Assembly: GCF_029784135.1 (NCBI RefSeq)
Contig: NC_073746.1
Span: forward strand, 292,230,089-292,294,088
DNA: 64,000 nt
Source: Toxorhynchites rutilus septentrionalis
Taxonomy: Eukaryota > Arthropoda > Insecta > Diptera > Culicidae
Reading direction: 5' to 3'
Position 1 is the stretch's first letter; every line of letters starts with the position of its first letter. The notes beneath the pieces were generated by a model that saw only the letters and a list, made by a program, of their open reading frames with translations, was not told the DNA's origin and did no database searches. A program made the translations under genes and the position numbers. Shown in pieces: positions 26,930 through 38,483 of this stretch.

Positions 26930-27690
26930 GAACAAATGCTGCCAATGATGATGGTTCAATAGTTATTTAATTTTAATAAGTTTCATTTTCCAATCATTTT
27001 CAACTGCTACTAAATAACACCGGACTAATTAGTTTCAAACAAATTTGGTATTTTTCGTTTATAACACTATCACGCTTTTTTCCAATTGTATTATAATGTG
27101 ATTTAGTATTCTGGCCTTGTGTAAGGATCACATGAAATTATTATTCAGTGATGTTTCGATAGTGTAATATTGTAGGGAAAAGAACTTTCTCTAATTGTCA
27201 CTACTGCTGGATATTTTTTTAAAATCCCCTACATTAAAATGTCTTGCGTTAAAATTTTCTATCAAAATTCTCCATCGCCAATAGCAAGCTATCTTGTTTG
27301 GATCATTAGCGCTCTTGCAAGGTACAATACGTTTACGTTTATCATTCTGTTCCTTATCTCCGATCAAAAGGTAGAGGTTTCAATTGACATGATGCATTAT
27401 TGCACTAAATGCCTATATCGAGCGATATCTCGGATAGAAACAAATACATATTTGTTTCTTTCGAGCTTCCTGTAATTGTGTTCTGTATCTAACCGAATTT
27501 AAAGAAGATTCATCCAATTATAATCTTCTTCCAACTGTTCATAGTGTGTATTGATACGAGCTGAAAAACATTGAAAACAAAGATCGAAATAAATAATTTT
27601 CATCCGAAATATCTTCAAAAAGTGATAAATACTTGGCTTGTCAAGTATGGATGTAAAATTTTAACACAAATGCCTTTGGCTTGGAAGCCA
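26930..27690. other. Unassigned intergenic sequence
   Basis: AT-rich sequence between the ubiquitin-monomer gene and the PDCD2L 3' end. A 78-codon plus-strand frame at 27239 has no recognisable features. Confidence 0.4.
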
Positions 27691-29161
27691 TTACTGTGTA
27701 CATTCTAAATGAGAAGTAAAACTCTGAGATTCTTGTTGCACCAATACCATTTCTGTACGCATTCTATCCGGTGTGTCCCAGCAGCTTTTCATACAGGTCC
27801 ATATTAGGATGGTTCCGAAATCGATTGGAACTCGATCCCCAGTGGCCTCCAAACGTAATTTGTCGATTAAAGTTGGTAAGATTTGTACTTCGCAAATCAA
27901 TTCACTACCACAATGTTGGCATCTTGGTGAAAGCACCTCCTTTAGGGGAGCGATCAGAACCGGCTGAGCATTGCGAGAATACCGTAAAATTTGTCCAGGA
28001 TTTTTCTGCAGTTTGGTCAGGAAACTGTGGAACATCGTGTCTCCGTGAATAATAGCATCTTTCTCGTACAGTTCTTGTTCTCCGATTGCGGGTTGTCCAC
28101 CACTGGCAATGCCCTGACCCACTGGACTATCTGGACTAGTTTTCACTGAAAATATAGAGAATTATCGTTGAACAGGTTTTCTAAAATGTAGATTCGACAT
28201 ACCCTCTTCTTTTTTTTGATACTCTTGTAGTAACTCTCGCACATGGTCGGAAATATTCGGTGAAGAAGAACGTTCTTCGTCAACGCTAATGTATGAACTA
28301 CTTAAGGTCAAATTGATCACATCCCGCGGAATAATCTGTGGTTGTTTTAACAGTGCTATCAAGTCTCTTTTTGGAGAAACAGGCGTCTCCACTAATATTA
28401 CGCCTTCTTCCATTCCTTCGATTTCAGCTGTCGCTTTGCAGGCATAAGGATTATCTACTATGATATCCTGGGCGGCAGCTCCATTAGCATTCTTTTCATC
28501 GACACGAAGTTTTCCAAACCCTGGCACCGGATCGTTCTCTAACGAGTTACTTTCATCGTCTTCGTCGGAAATTCGGCTGGGTTCGTACCGAATGATATTT
28601 CCGTTTTCTTCATTCGCTAGATCCGGTATATTTTCGGTGTCGACTCGCATATAAGTGATGGCAGCACTAGCACCGTCATCATCCCAATCGTCTGCTCCGC
28701 TACACCAGGAGATGTTACTGGCAGTGTTTTTTACAACCTGATTCGATGCTTTCAGTCCAGCCTCGCTATCCACTGGGCTCTTCTCCAACGCTTGAGCTCG
28801 CACGCAAATCCAGCTCTGCGATTGTGTAGAACAGGGAGCGTTCAGACATGCAAAGATGTATAACGTTCTATGAAATTGGGAATTTTCTAATGGTGCATAT
28901 ATCTGCATTATCAGTGAACGATTTTGCCCACACAGTGGGCACGGAGCTATAGCAATTTCTGAGGAGGGCCAGTTCTGCAAACGAAACGCAAACGAAGAGT
29001 TTTAATAATCGCTCTTCCAAAATCTTACTATAATTCACACATGATATACGCACCGGAACTCCACCGATTTTGTTCACTGTATGATTGAGGTACGGCTTAT
29101 CCTTTTCGGTGATTGGTTCATCCTCATATCCTAGTAAAACCACACATTTATTCTTCGCCAT
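27691..29161 (-). CDS. PDCD2L: PDCD2-like protein (trus/PDCD2L family)
   Basis: Three exons: 29054-29161, 28203-28974 and 27691-28145, giving 444 residues. Intron 1 (79 bp) is GTGCGT...TTTGCAG in phase 0; intron 2 (57 bp) is GTATGT...TTTTCAG in phase 1. The N-terminal part has the family start (LLGYED, then KIGGVP joined to NWPSSE), a C48-x2-C51 pair (CPLCGQ) and C79/C84/C93, a zinc-binding MYND-like set. The middle (about 110-290) is acidic and low in conserved sequence. The PDCD2 C-terminal domain runs from about 315 to 432 and includes HGDTMFHSFLTKLQKNPGQI, C369-x2-C372 and C411/C415. PDCD2 family proteins act as chaperones for ribosomal protein uS5 in 40S assembly. The family name is secure and the length is somewhat above vertebrate PDCD2L because of the acidic middle. 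Confidence 0.9.
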
Positions 29162-29377
29162 CTGTTCCGACTAGCAAGGGTAATATTTGTTTTGCAATTA
29201 CGGTAGAATTGATTTTTCACCAGCGCTGTGTGCCACAAGTCTAGTATCTTCCTTGTTTCCTACTATCGCACGTAGATCAAGGTATCTTGGTATGCTGTTG
29301 AAGTTCACACATTAGTATTGGAAGATAAGTAGAAATATTGTCCGTGCCATACAGGGCTCAGGCAACCCCATCCCGCC

Positions 29378-29637
29378 CAAGGCGCCTAGAAGTATATCCT
29401 AAGGTGGGCCAACTTGCTAAAACCACTCTTCAGCCATATTGGAAATGTACTGTGTTTTGTTTGTAAACAAAAGACAATACGCTAGTGCCGAAGCCCGCTC
29501 GTGATCAGTCTGTCTTTTTCACGCTATAGGCAAATAATTCCCCTTCTGCTTTCTTCCGTACTGTTTTCATATACCGCTCCCCTAACCAACTTAGTGACGA
29601 AACGGCCTCACCTTAGGATATACTTCTAAGCGCCTTG
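29378..29637. mobile_element. MITE upstream of PDCD2L
   Basis: 260 bp with inverted ends: CAAGGCGCCTAGAAG at left and the inverse of TTCTAAGCGCCTTG at right, sharing TAGAAGTATATCCTAAGG. The interior is non-coding. It starts about 215 bp from the PDCD2L start codon, so it may sit in that promoter. Confidence 0.8.
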
Positions 29638-29947
29638 GAACCCGACATTAGGAATTGTCAAAATTTACGAAACCAGTGAGAGAGATATGGGTGGTGAAGA
29701 TGATGTTGAGTGATTTGCTGCCTACATATCGCTGTTGTTTCACGCTACAGTAATTTACATTTGAAGCGACATGCCGAGGTACCACTCAGCGTCGTATTGG
29801 AGGCGATTGTGACCTGTAATTGGACAATGACGATGAGTGCGGCAAAGTATCGGCGCCTGCTGGCGACTTTGAAAGTAGAGCCATAATTTGAGCCCTGAAC
29901 TCGATGTTTACAAAAATGTCCAATTAGAGGTAAAAATGTCCAATTAA

Positions 29948-30821
29948 GAGCCCCCGCAGACTGCAGACTTTTGTCGGCCGATAGATTGGTCAGACGACTT
30001 AATCAGTATGGAGCGATATGCATATGCGCACAGTACACCGATTCAGTACCGGCCGATAAAAAAGTTTAATAGGCTTCCCGATTACATTCAAACTATTCGG
30101 TCGGTTAACTATCGGTCGTCTGTTTAATCAGTACTAGCTAGCTTCGATCTAAAGGTGGCCGTACACTGTTTGCCCGGAGGTCAAATATTTGTTATTTTTT
30201 GACAGATAAGGTTTGATTTGATATTTGTACAAACACTATTTTGTTTGCCACTCTTCAATTTTCAACAGTAGTAAACAATATCAAACACCGAACATTGAAA
30301 AAATCAACTGAAATATTCAAGGTAACCTAACCATGTACCGACAGGTTCGAAGAACAGACTGAAAAAATATTTTAGGCATCCAATAATTGAATATTTGCTT
30401 GTCGTGTTTTGTGTAGAATATATTTGATCAGTACACGTTGACCAAATTTTATCTGTCAAAAAGAGTCAAATATTTGGCTTCGGTCAAACAGTGTATGAGC
30501 ACCCTAAGCACACACGACGGTTGTTTATCGGCCAATAGTTCAATTCGCTCTCAATTTTGGCATCAGACATGCGAGCCGTGCGAATCACTGAGAATGGGAT
30601 GCACGCAATGCTCTCTGAATCTCTTTCTGGTTTTCCTTCGCTGTTCTCTTCTCTGTTGTCAAACACAAATTAAATACAATCTTTCGAGAATATTCGTCCG
30701 ACAGTTGGCTAGTGTGCGCACTTTTTACCAACCCGACTGTTTGGCTGGTTCGGTGTGCGCACTAGCAACCCAACCCGACCAAACTATCGGCTGAAAAAAA
30801 GTCTGCAGTGTGCGGGGACTC
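29948..30821. mobile_element. PIF/Harbinger-like MITE nested in the outer MITE
   Basis: 874 bp with inverted ends of about 45 bp (GAG-CCCCGCAGACTGCAGAC at left; the inverse begins GAGTCCCCGCACACTGCAGAC). TAA occurs immediately outside both ends, the three-base target duplication typical of PIF/Harbinger. No transposase. Confidence 0.7.
30164..30493. mobile_element. MITE with CACTGTTTG ends, nested copy
   Basis: 330 bp, TA on both sides, ends CACTGTTTGCCCGGAGGTCA and inverse of TTCGGTCAAACAGTG. It lies inside the PIF-like element and is therefore the youngest layer of this stack. Confidence 0.75.
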
Positions 30822-30902
30822 TAAACGTGTCGCATTACAGATCTGTTCAATCAGCAAAATGTCGCATTGATTGTAAATTACAGTATTCATAGGGTACCCA
30901 TA

Positions 30903-31193
30903 CTCTGTTTGACCGAAGCTAAATATTTGACTCTTTTTGACAGATAAAATTTGATCAACGTCTACTGATCAAATATATCGACACAATACATGGCAAGCAA
31001 ATATTCAGTTATTGGAAGTCTTAAATATTTTTTCGAACCTGTCGGTACATGGTTAGGTTACCTTGAATATTCTACTCGATTTTTTTCCATTTTCGATGTT
31101 TGACATTGTTTGTCACTGTGGATAAATGAAGTAGCAAAAAAATAGTGTTTGTACAAATCAAACCTAACCAAATTGACTTCTGGACAAACAGTG
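30903..31193. mobile_element. Second MITE with CTCTGTTTG/CACTGTTTG ends, inverted relative to the first
   Basis: About 291 bp, reverse-complement relative of 30164-30493. It shares AACCTGTCGGTACATGGTTA and TTGACAGATAAAATTTGATC. It sits 20 bp beyond the end of the outer MITE. Confidence 0.7.
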
Positions 31194-32290
31194 TTGCACC
31201 CTATATCGTTGCAACTTTTAACGTAGAAAAATGTGTTAATATAGATGCTGTTTCCGGGTGACAGCGTGACAATTTTTTTGCATCAATTCCAGAAAGAGTG
31301 CCAAAAACACATATTCCATAGTGTTTTAGAAAATCTTCTGTGATTTTGTAAATATTTCGGTAAGTTCTAATGTTAACAGATAATTTTTTAGCCTAAACTC
31401 CTGTGAATGTTCCCTATTGATACGTTCATCCGTTTTTTCTAGTCGATCGATCAAATTTCAGTGTAAATTAGAGGAACACGAGCACGAAATGAACAATCCG
31501 TGGCTCTCGTTTTTATGCGTTTGTTGGTATGTGGATTGCAAGGAGTGATGATCAAACCGAAATATCTCGGTATGAAAAAGTCCTACAGGAACGTTCTAGC
31601 ATTCAAATGAAAGCTGTTTGACAAGGTTGATAGGATTTGCTATTGAGTTGATAAAAAAAAACTGTGTTAGTCTACAGAAAGTATAGAAAATCAGGAAGAA
31701 ATCGTTTTTAATTTCTTTCCGGCATTTTAGTCACTACACTCTACCCAGACGCGCTCAATCCCACGTTTTGATTAGTTAAATTTTGGTTGCGTAAGATGAT
31801 AAGTTGGGAAAGAACTTTGTAGACGACATTCAGGGTGGTGGTTGCACGAGAGTTTTCACAGTTTAGCTTGTCACCATTTTTGAAGATAGGGTGGATAACT
31901 CCATTTTACCACTGTGTTGCTGTGCTATTTCCCAAAATCTGACAGTTAGTCGATACAGGTAATAAGCTAATTTTTCCGGGCTCATTTTGATAAGCTCCGC
32001 CTGGCATTTGGCATTTCATCTAGATGGTTTGTTGTTCTTCAACTGTTTTTTTCATTCCTATTTTTCTCTATCGTTGGAGGTGATACATCTTCATTGTTTA
32101 CTGCATCAACGTAATCGCTTCCATTGGTATTTAGGTCCCCAAACTGTATGCTGATTAGTCCAACTCGAATTTTCTTGACAGCCTCCGACCTATCCCACTC
32201 TCTCGCAGTGATTCTGCTATTTTACGTCCCGAGTATCATCACGACTGATCTATGACGCTTATAGCGTCGTCAACTCTCTTAGAGAAGCTG
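31194..32290. other. Unassigned sequence
   Basis: Mixed sequence without a convincing gene. Some stretches (31720-32230) have the composition of old LINE fragments, but no reading frame supports it. Confidence 0.35.
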
Positions 32291-32369
32291 TTTGTGGTTT
32301 TTCTTCGAGGAACCCTACCACACCCTAGAGTCTAGACAGTTCCCTCGAACCAGTGCAGGCCAGAAAAAC

Positions 32370-32460
32370 GATCCCGGCGATAGATTTTCTGGCCAGAACT
32401 GGAATCAAACCGAAGCTCTCGTCTTGATAAGCGTTATTGCTAACCACTTGGTCATTCAAC
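32370..32460 (-). repeat. tRNA-derived SINE-like segment
   Basis: On the minus strand AGTGGTTAGCAATAACG (A-box-like) is followed after about 25 bases by GGTTTGATTCC (B-box-like). This is the layout of a tRNA-derived SINE head. A second B-box-like word (CTGGTTCGAGGG) lies near 32350. No full tRNA fold and no clear target duplication. Confidence 0.45.
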
Positions 32461-32479
32461 TTCACATGTTTCTCGCCTA

Positions 32480-33191
32480 GATAGTGTCAGGCTAGGCGCA
32501 GATTGAGAAGCGTATAGCGCTCGTAAGCGAACACGAGACTATCAACAGGACTCATACGTGCCACAAACGAAGCTTGGTGGAGCGCATATTGAGTCGCAGT
32601 TTGGTGTAAATGTCGTGCCACTCGCATACAATGTCTGATTCACACAGAGTTGTGCGATATATTTATTTACTAACACAACCTTCCGACCGGTACAACCATA
32701 CAGTGTCAGACTCACGGCGCTATATGATTGTTCACCAACACAACCAACACAACCAGCATGAGCAGCACGAGAAACTGTGGCTCAGCCACAGCGTCGAGCG
32801 AGTCGTGTCTCACGAGCGCTCCTCCATCTCGCGTCATCTGACCAATTTGCGCCGTTCCATCTGTTTTCATTAGCCACAAAGACAGGCGCTATATCGCGCC
32901 AAGTTACTCGCGCCATACGCGTCTCAATTTGCGCCTAGCCTCAGTTACCGTGTCGTGTCACGCGTCACGTGTCCCTCAACCTCCTCAATGTGGATCTGGA
33001 TTTGGATGTGTTAATTTTTTCTTATGACAAGTCGACATAAGGAATCGAATCGACGAACTGTCAAACAGTGAGTTTTGTGTATACTCATCGCATTTGGGTT
33101 TATGCTGTTTCATCTTCTATTCTGGCACTGTTTTGTGGATAACAACCGGGAAATATAAAATAATTGCGTGAATCAGTAATTTTACAGCAGA
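32480..33191. other. PSMA3 upstream region
   Basis: No repeat ends recognised. There is no TATA box near the PSMA3 ATG, as is common for housekeeping genes. The stretch 32500-32960 is rich in GCGC and CACG words of unknown origin. Confidence 0.35.
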
Positions 33192-34255
33192 ATGAGTTCA
33201 ATTGGTACTGGTGTAAGTAGCGACCAATTACAAATTATTTATTGTTACCTTTATCGTGTATGATTAAAGAATACAGGTTTAGTTTAAGGTTAGATACTAT
33301 TTATCCCTATACTGGTTATCGAAATTCTTCTCTTTTTACAGTACGATTTATCTGCGTCACAATTTTCGCCCGACGGTAGGGTTTTTCAAATCGAATATGC
33401 GGCAAAATCCGTCGAAAACAGCGGCACAGTGATTGGCCTTCGCGGGAAGGATGGCGTTGTGCTTGCTGTAGAAAAACTTATCACAAGTAAGCTCTATGAA
33501 CCGGATTCCGGTACCCGAATCTTCACAATTGATATGTCGATTGGAATGGTATTGCGCTGAAATCGCTTCGTCGTTTTGAATGTAATGCAAATAACTGTTT
33601 CAGGCCATCAGTGGAATGATCGCCGATGGGCGCGCGATTGTGGACATTGCCCGTCAGGAGGCCGCCAACTATAGACAGCAGAACAACAGGCCAATTCCGC
33701 TGAAGCAATTGAACGATCGTTTATCCAGTTATTTCCACGCTTACACATTGTACAGTGCGGTGCGTCCGTTTGGTGTGAGCGTTGTTCTTGCAACGTGGAC
33801 GGAAGACAACGGTCCCGAGATGTACATGATTGATCCATCCGGTGTCTCGTGTGTAAGTGAAATGTTGACCTGAATGACGTGCCTTATGTGACATTGTATA
33901 TTTCTAGGGTTACTTTGGATGCGCCGTTGGTAAGGCAAAGCAGACAGCCAAGACTGAAATCGAGAAGCTTAAACTAGCTGATATGTCCGTCAAGGATCTG
34001 ATCACCACCGCTGGCAAAATGTAATTTAATGACTTTCAGAAAAATTGGTAATGGTAATAGTTTCAAAATTATTTCGATTGCAGTATTTATCAAGTGCACG
34101 ACGAGCTCAAAGATAAGGATTTCAAGCTTGAGCTCAGTTGGGTGTGTCAAGGGTCGAACGGACGCCACCAGATGGTTCCCGATGAGTTATACATTGCAGC
34201 GACCCGTGCCGGACAAGAAGCAGTCAATGAGGATGACAGTGATAATGATATCTAA
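33192..34255 (+). CDS. PSMA3: 20S proteasome subunit alpha type-3 (alpha7)
   Basis: Five exons: 33192-33212, 33342-33548, 33604-33852, 33908-34020 and 34084-34255, with GT-AG introns of 129, 55, 55 and 63 bp. The product has 253 residues, matching the usual length of about 255. Residues 8-35 hold the alpha-subunit signature ([20 protein letters not shown], then AKSVENSGT). The body follows the proteasome fold ([30 protein letters not shown], the GYFGCAVG loop). The C-terminal [20 protein letters not shown] is alpha3-specific and the end is acidic (EDDSDNDI). The subunit is structural: it forms part of the outer alpha ring that gates the 20S core, and has no catalytic Thr. The first exon encodes only seven residues. 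Its 3' end converges on the transporter gene. Confidence 0.95.
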
Positions 34256-34313
34256 ACATGGAAGAGTATTTTTGGGAAAATGGAGCAAATTGCTTTCTGT
34301 TTGAGTTCATTCA

Positions 34314-34319
34314 AATAAA
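34314..34319 (+). terminator. Polyadenylation signal of PSMA3
   Basis: AATAAA 59 bases past the stop codon. Confidence 0.65.
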
Positions 34320-34359
34320 CGCTTGGATAAGTAACATTATATAAAATATATTCGCAAGA

Positions 34360-34365
34360 TTTATT
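34360..34365 (-). terminator. Polyadenylation signal of the OST-alpha gene
   Basis: AATAAA on the minus strand, about 170 bases past the stop at 34532. It lies only 41 bases beyond the PSMA3 signal, so the two transcripts probably meet or overlap. Confidence 0.55.
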
Positions 34366-34531
34366 TCTGTGCCAGAACATCACATAATTTGTCCCATTAA
34401 ACACTAAAGTAAACATTTATCTGTCATTTCCTTACAACATACAATCACAATTATTAAGTAACATGAGAATTTGGTTCAATGCTATTCATATATTTTGCTG
34501 CACAGATGTCCACGACTCTTGTAATTCCACT

Positions 34532-35186
34532 TTATGTGGTTTCTGGTTTCACGAGCAGTTCCCGACTTTTGCTCGGGGTTCTGTATAGTTGCATGGCCCA
34601 AACTGAGAGCACTAACATTTCCGCGCTCAGACACATTTGGAAAACGGCTGAAAAGAATGGAAAGCAATAGAGGTATGAGACTGTCAGGATATTAAGATAC
34701 ACTTACCATTTTTTTGGACTTGTAGTACCATGGGGAACTCACATTTTGGTGTGACATACGTCACAATAACCATGATAACCAGCGGTTGAACTTTACAGAG
34801 TATTAGCACGGGTTGTAGCGCCACATATTTTGCCTGTTGGAAACAGCGTTGAGTTAGGAAATGCTTACCAATATTGTCGAGATCTTATAATCATACCATA
34901 ACTTTAAGTTCTTCCTGCATAGGGGCGATCATACGAACTATGATGTTTAATCCCCATACTCCAAGAATTATCGAGATTACAATGAACGGGACAAAGTAGA
35001 GAATGATTTGATTGAATTTTTGCTGAAAAGAAAAAGGATTTTAGGATATGTTATACAATTTTTTGGCGGAAAGTTGTTTTTATATTTACTATTTCCTCTA
35101 TGAAGACGACATTTAATCCTATGAATAAAATACTTTGTACAATTGGTAATTGAAGTGTTAGCAGCCTCGTAAACAGCATCCGGTTT
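34532..35186 (-). CDS. SLC51A: Organic solute transporter subunit alpha, 3' half
   Basis: Four exons on the minus strand: 35090-35186, 34897-35022, 34707-34833 and 34532-34647. Introns of 67, 63 and 59 bp are all GT-AG with consistent phases. Together they encode about 154 C-terminal residues. Hydrophobic helices appear in IVQSILFIGLNVVFIEEI, IILYFVPFIVISIILGVWGL, the segment around ALQPVLILCKVQPLVIMVIV and AEMLVLSVWAMQLY, followed by a polar tail RTPSKSRELL. This matches the last membrane segments of the Solute_trans_a family (OST-alpha), including the AKYVALQPVLIL...QP motif. The family makes seven-pass plasma-membrane proteins of about 340 residues that move steroids and bile-type solutes. 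The exon at 35186 begins inside a codon, so upstream exons are needed. None was found within the window, where transposons begin at about 35280. Confidence 0.72.
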
Positions 35187-35189
35187 CTG

Positions 35190-36021
35190 CAAAAAGATTA
35201 ATATTTAAATAAAAAGAAATTGATCAGTGCCTAAATTCATCTTTCAATGCAACTAGAAGTATTTAACAGTGAATTTTGGTTTACTACAGTTCTTCGAGTT
35301 ATTGGGCCCTGTTATCGAATCGTCCATTCGAACTTCATTTGTTGCAAATTGTATATATTTGAGCGTTTCTGAAATGTTTCCCAATGAAAAACGCGAACCA
35401 AACCGAGACAAATAATTAGCAATAACAGTAGTTATACTGTAAGTATTATGGTAATTAGGCGTCGTACACAAATTACGTAACGCTAAAAATGCGATTTTTG
35501 CACCCCCTCCCCGTAGACAAAAACAAAAAGTAACGGAAGACAAACCCCCCTCCCTCTCATGTTACGTAACGCTGATCTTTGCACAAAGTCGTTCGTTCAA
35601 TATAAAAAAAATAGTTATCTGCCCAGGTTGGAATCAAACGTTCTTACGGAAGTCCCTTATATGCAAGTAGTGACATCAGAAGAACTTTCGACAAGTTTAT
35701 AGAATTTTGAACAAATATAGACGGAAAATGACCACCAATTGATCGCAATATTATTTTACACATCAGCTAACGATTCCCCTGTATACTTCAAATGTTTCGT
35801 TTCCAGTTGAGATCCGGGAGCATTTTTAGTAGCACGTATTGGATCAAGATTCAATTGATTAACATGATAAATCGAAAATATATATGACCTTTTTAAAACG
35901 GGTTCTCGTCTGGTCCTCCTTTCACATTATTTGGCTTGAAAATTCCTTGAAGCTGTATAATCTCGAATTCAGGCAGCTCGTGTTTAGCAAAGTCTGGTTC
36001 TGGAACATCAGATTTGATGTA
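35190..36021. other. Repeat-derived sequence upstream of the OST-alpha exons
   Basis: 35280-35450 (with GAAATGTTTCCCA) resembles 61620-61800, and 35459-35500 (GGCGTCGTACACAAATTACG) repeats words at 12930-12960 and 18830, so this is old mobile DNA. No OST-alpha exon recognised. Confidence 0.5.
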
Positions 36022-37274
36022 TGAGGCTGTCAAAAAAGTCCTGCGGTATTTCCGCGAGGTATCGTTGTAAGCGCGTAGTTGGAAAGTAGTGGAAAGGTAT
36101 TTTTGCGCGCTATAATATAGTCCTTGACAGTGTTTTGTTTGGTTAAGTCGTTCGTGAGTTATAGTGTCGCAAATATGGAGCAAAATAAAGAGAGAATCTG
36201 ACATATTTTACAGTACTACTATGACAAAGGCAAAAATGCATCTCAAGCTGCCAATAAAATTTGTGCAGTTTATGAACCCGATACAGTTTCCATTTCCACC
36301 TCACAACGATGGTTTCAACGTTTTCGTTCTGGTGTAGAGGTCGTCGAAGATGCGCCACGCTCCGGAAGGCCTGTCGTCGAGAATTGCGACAAAATCGCTG
36401 AATTAGCCGAGAAAGACCAGCATAGTAGCAGCCGTAGCATCGGTCAAGAGCTGGGGATATGTCATCAAACCGTTATTAACCATTTGAAGAAGCTTGGATT
36501 CACAAAGAAGCTCGATGTATGGCTGCCACACACGTTGACGCAAAAAACATCTTTGACCGTATCGACGCATGTGAATCGCTGCTGAATCGCAACAAAATCG
36601 ACCCGTTTCTGAAGGGGATGGTGACTGGCGATGAAAAGTGGGCCACTTACGACAACGTGAAGCGCAAACGGTCGTGGTCGAAGCCCGCTGGAGCGGCTCA
36701 GACGGTGGTCAAGCCCTCATTAACGACCAGGAAGGTTCTGCTGTGTGTTTGGTGGGATTGTCAAGGAATAATCTATTATGAGCTGCTTCCCTATGGCCAA
36801 ACGCTCAATTCGGACCTTTACTGCCAACAACTGGACCGCTTGAAGTTAGCACTCATGAAGAAGAGGCCTTTTTGATAAACAGAGGCCGCATTGTCTTCCA
36901 TCAGGACAACGCCAGGCCACACACTTCTTTGGTGACGCGCCAGAAGCTCCGGGAGCTCGGATGGGAGGTTCTTTTGCATCCGCCGTATAGTCCGGACCTT
37001 GCACCAAGTGACTACCACCTGTTTTTGTCCATGGCGAACGAGCGAGGTAGTCAGAAGTTAGCCACAAAAGAGGCCTGTGAAAATTGGCTATCCGAGTTTT
37101 TTGCCAATAAGGAAGCGAGCTTCTATAACAGGAGTATTATGAAGTTGGCATCTCGTTGGGAACAAGTCATCGAACAAAACGGCGCATATTTGACTTAAAA
37201 TAGATGATTGTAACTAATTTTATGAACAAATGAAAATTTAAAAAAAATACCGCAGGACTCTTTTGACAGCCTAA
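36022..37274 (+). mobile_element. Mariner element A, full length
   Basis: 1253 bp with TA at both edges and imperfect inverted ends of about 28 bp (T-AGGCTGTCAAAA-AGTCCTGCGGTA). It contains a mariner transposase broken by one stop and two frameshifts. Confidence 0.9.
36175..37198 (+). pseudogene. Mariner transposase pseudogene (element A)
   Basis: It starts at ATG 36175. Residue 9 is a TGA stop, then the frame runs through the N-terminal helix-turn-helix (SQRWFQRFRSG, then IGQELGICHQTVINHLKKLG) to about 36520. A frameshift follows and the next frame (36519-36875) carries the first catalytic motif VTGDEKW. A second shift leads to 36872-37198 with HQDNARPH and YSPDLAPSDYH. The spacing of the last two Asp residues is 34, the mariner D,D34D triad, and all three are intact. 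Apart from the stop and two shifts the protein is nearly whole, so inactivation is not ancient. It resembles 42824-43848. Confidence 0.88.
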
Positions 37275-38480
37275 TATTATTCTTGGCATATATTACTCAA
37301 AAAAGTAAGATAAATTGTTCTGGTGTCCGAATTAATCTAGGTGAATTCAGGGGTTTCAGTTTGTTTTGTTCAATTCAACAATCAATAGCAAAACGTAGTT
37401 CAAAAACCGTTAAAATAGGATTTCGGTAGTAGTTTAATCTCTCTAGGTTATGTTTAACGACGGATTCCAGTGAGAGCGGGAGAATTCAGCACTTTCAATG
37501 GTTCGAGCTTCAATACCGATTTAATTCCTTCTTTCCGCTTTGAGCTGTGTATCTTCAATTCATTTTAAAAATAAACTTTCAAAGGAAATTAATTTTCACG
37601 ACATTATGACTACACTTTTGGAAATTACATTCTCTGTGCTTTAGTAACAAAAAGATTAACGATGTTATTTGTTTATTATAACGCTATACGAATCAAATAG
37701 GTGAGATGGGGAAAAATATTATTAACCTTTTTTAAAAAACCTGTAAATTATGTATGAAACACAAAAAATTGTAATCTGCATCTAAAGATTTTTGGTTTGA
37801 AAAAGTCTAAAAAATCCGTAAAAATGCTTATTATTATGTAGATATGGTAACCCTTTTTTTTATCCAGTTCATTTATTTGTAAGGCTCAATCGCATAAGCT
37901 TTGCGGTGCCGCTAATTCAAGGTTTGTTTATACAAAGTTTCAACTAATTTCTATGTTTAGTAGGATTCGACCGAATACTCGCGGTTTACTCGAGGTTAAA
38001 AGGGCAACATTTTTGTGGGACGGGTCAGGTTGGGGATATGGATATGAGGTATCGTTGTCTCAACCGAGGGTTGCCGCACGCACTGTAGCATTGTGCATAA
38101 TGACCAGGGATAGCATCTGGTGTTCGACTAGCTGTCGAGGGTATATGGTAACCCTGTTCGAGATGCATTTATCGGTGCTTGCCTACTGGCTGCTGTTAAA
38201 CCCATTAAAACACGTGCTTCGTCATCTTGGCTCAGAGAACACACCTCATTCAGTCCCAGAATCGGAGCTGTCTGCTCAAGCATATAGGGGCCCGTGAATT
38301 TATTTAGGAATAAAAATGGAATTTTGTTACGAAACGATCACGGCAAACAACCCCCTCCCTCCCTTCCACCCTATGTCACATTAAGCAACGCAACCTCGAC
38401 CCACCTCAGCCCCCCCCCCCCTACTCCTTACGTAATTTGTCCACGACAAGTGTAATAGTGAAATATAATAGGGCCCTATA
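37275..38480. other. Unassigned sequence
   Basis: AT-rich sequence followed by a 114-codon plus-strand frame at 37953-38297 of no recognisable family. The stretch at 38330-38450 (C-run and ACGTAATTTGTCCACGAC) is related to the repeat words near 12940 and 35465. Confidence 0.35.
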
Positions 38481-38483
38481 ATA

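Larger units (their letters stand above)
29748..30883. mobile_element. Outer MITE (CAGTAATTTACA ends) carrying nested elements
   Basis: TA-flanked ends CAGTAATTTACA and inverse TGTAAATTACAG. Once the inserted 874-bp element and its TAA duplication are removed, the base element is about 259 bp and matches 23533-23747 in opposite orientation. Confidence 0.7.

Noticed and set aside
32370..32460. A true tRNA gene
   Set aside because: A- and B-box-like words are present but I could not form a complete cloverleaf; the SINE-type explanation fits better.
33357..33938. Several minus-strand frames
   Set aside because: They are antisense shadows of PSMA3 exons.
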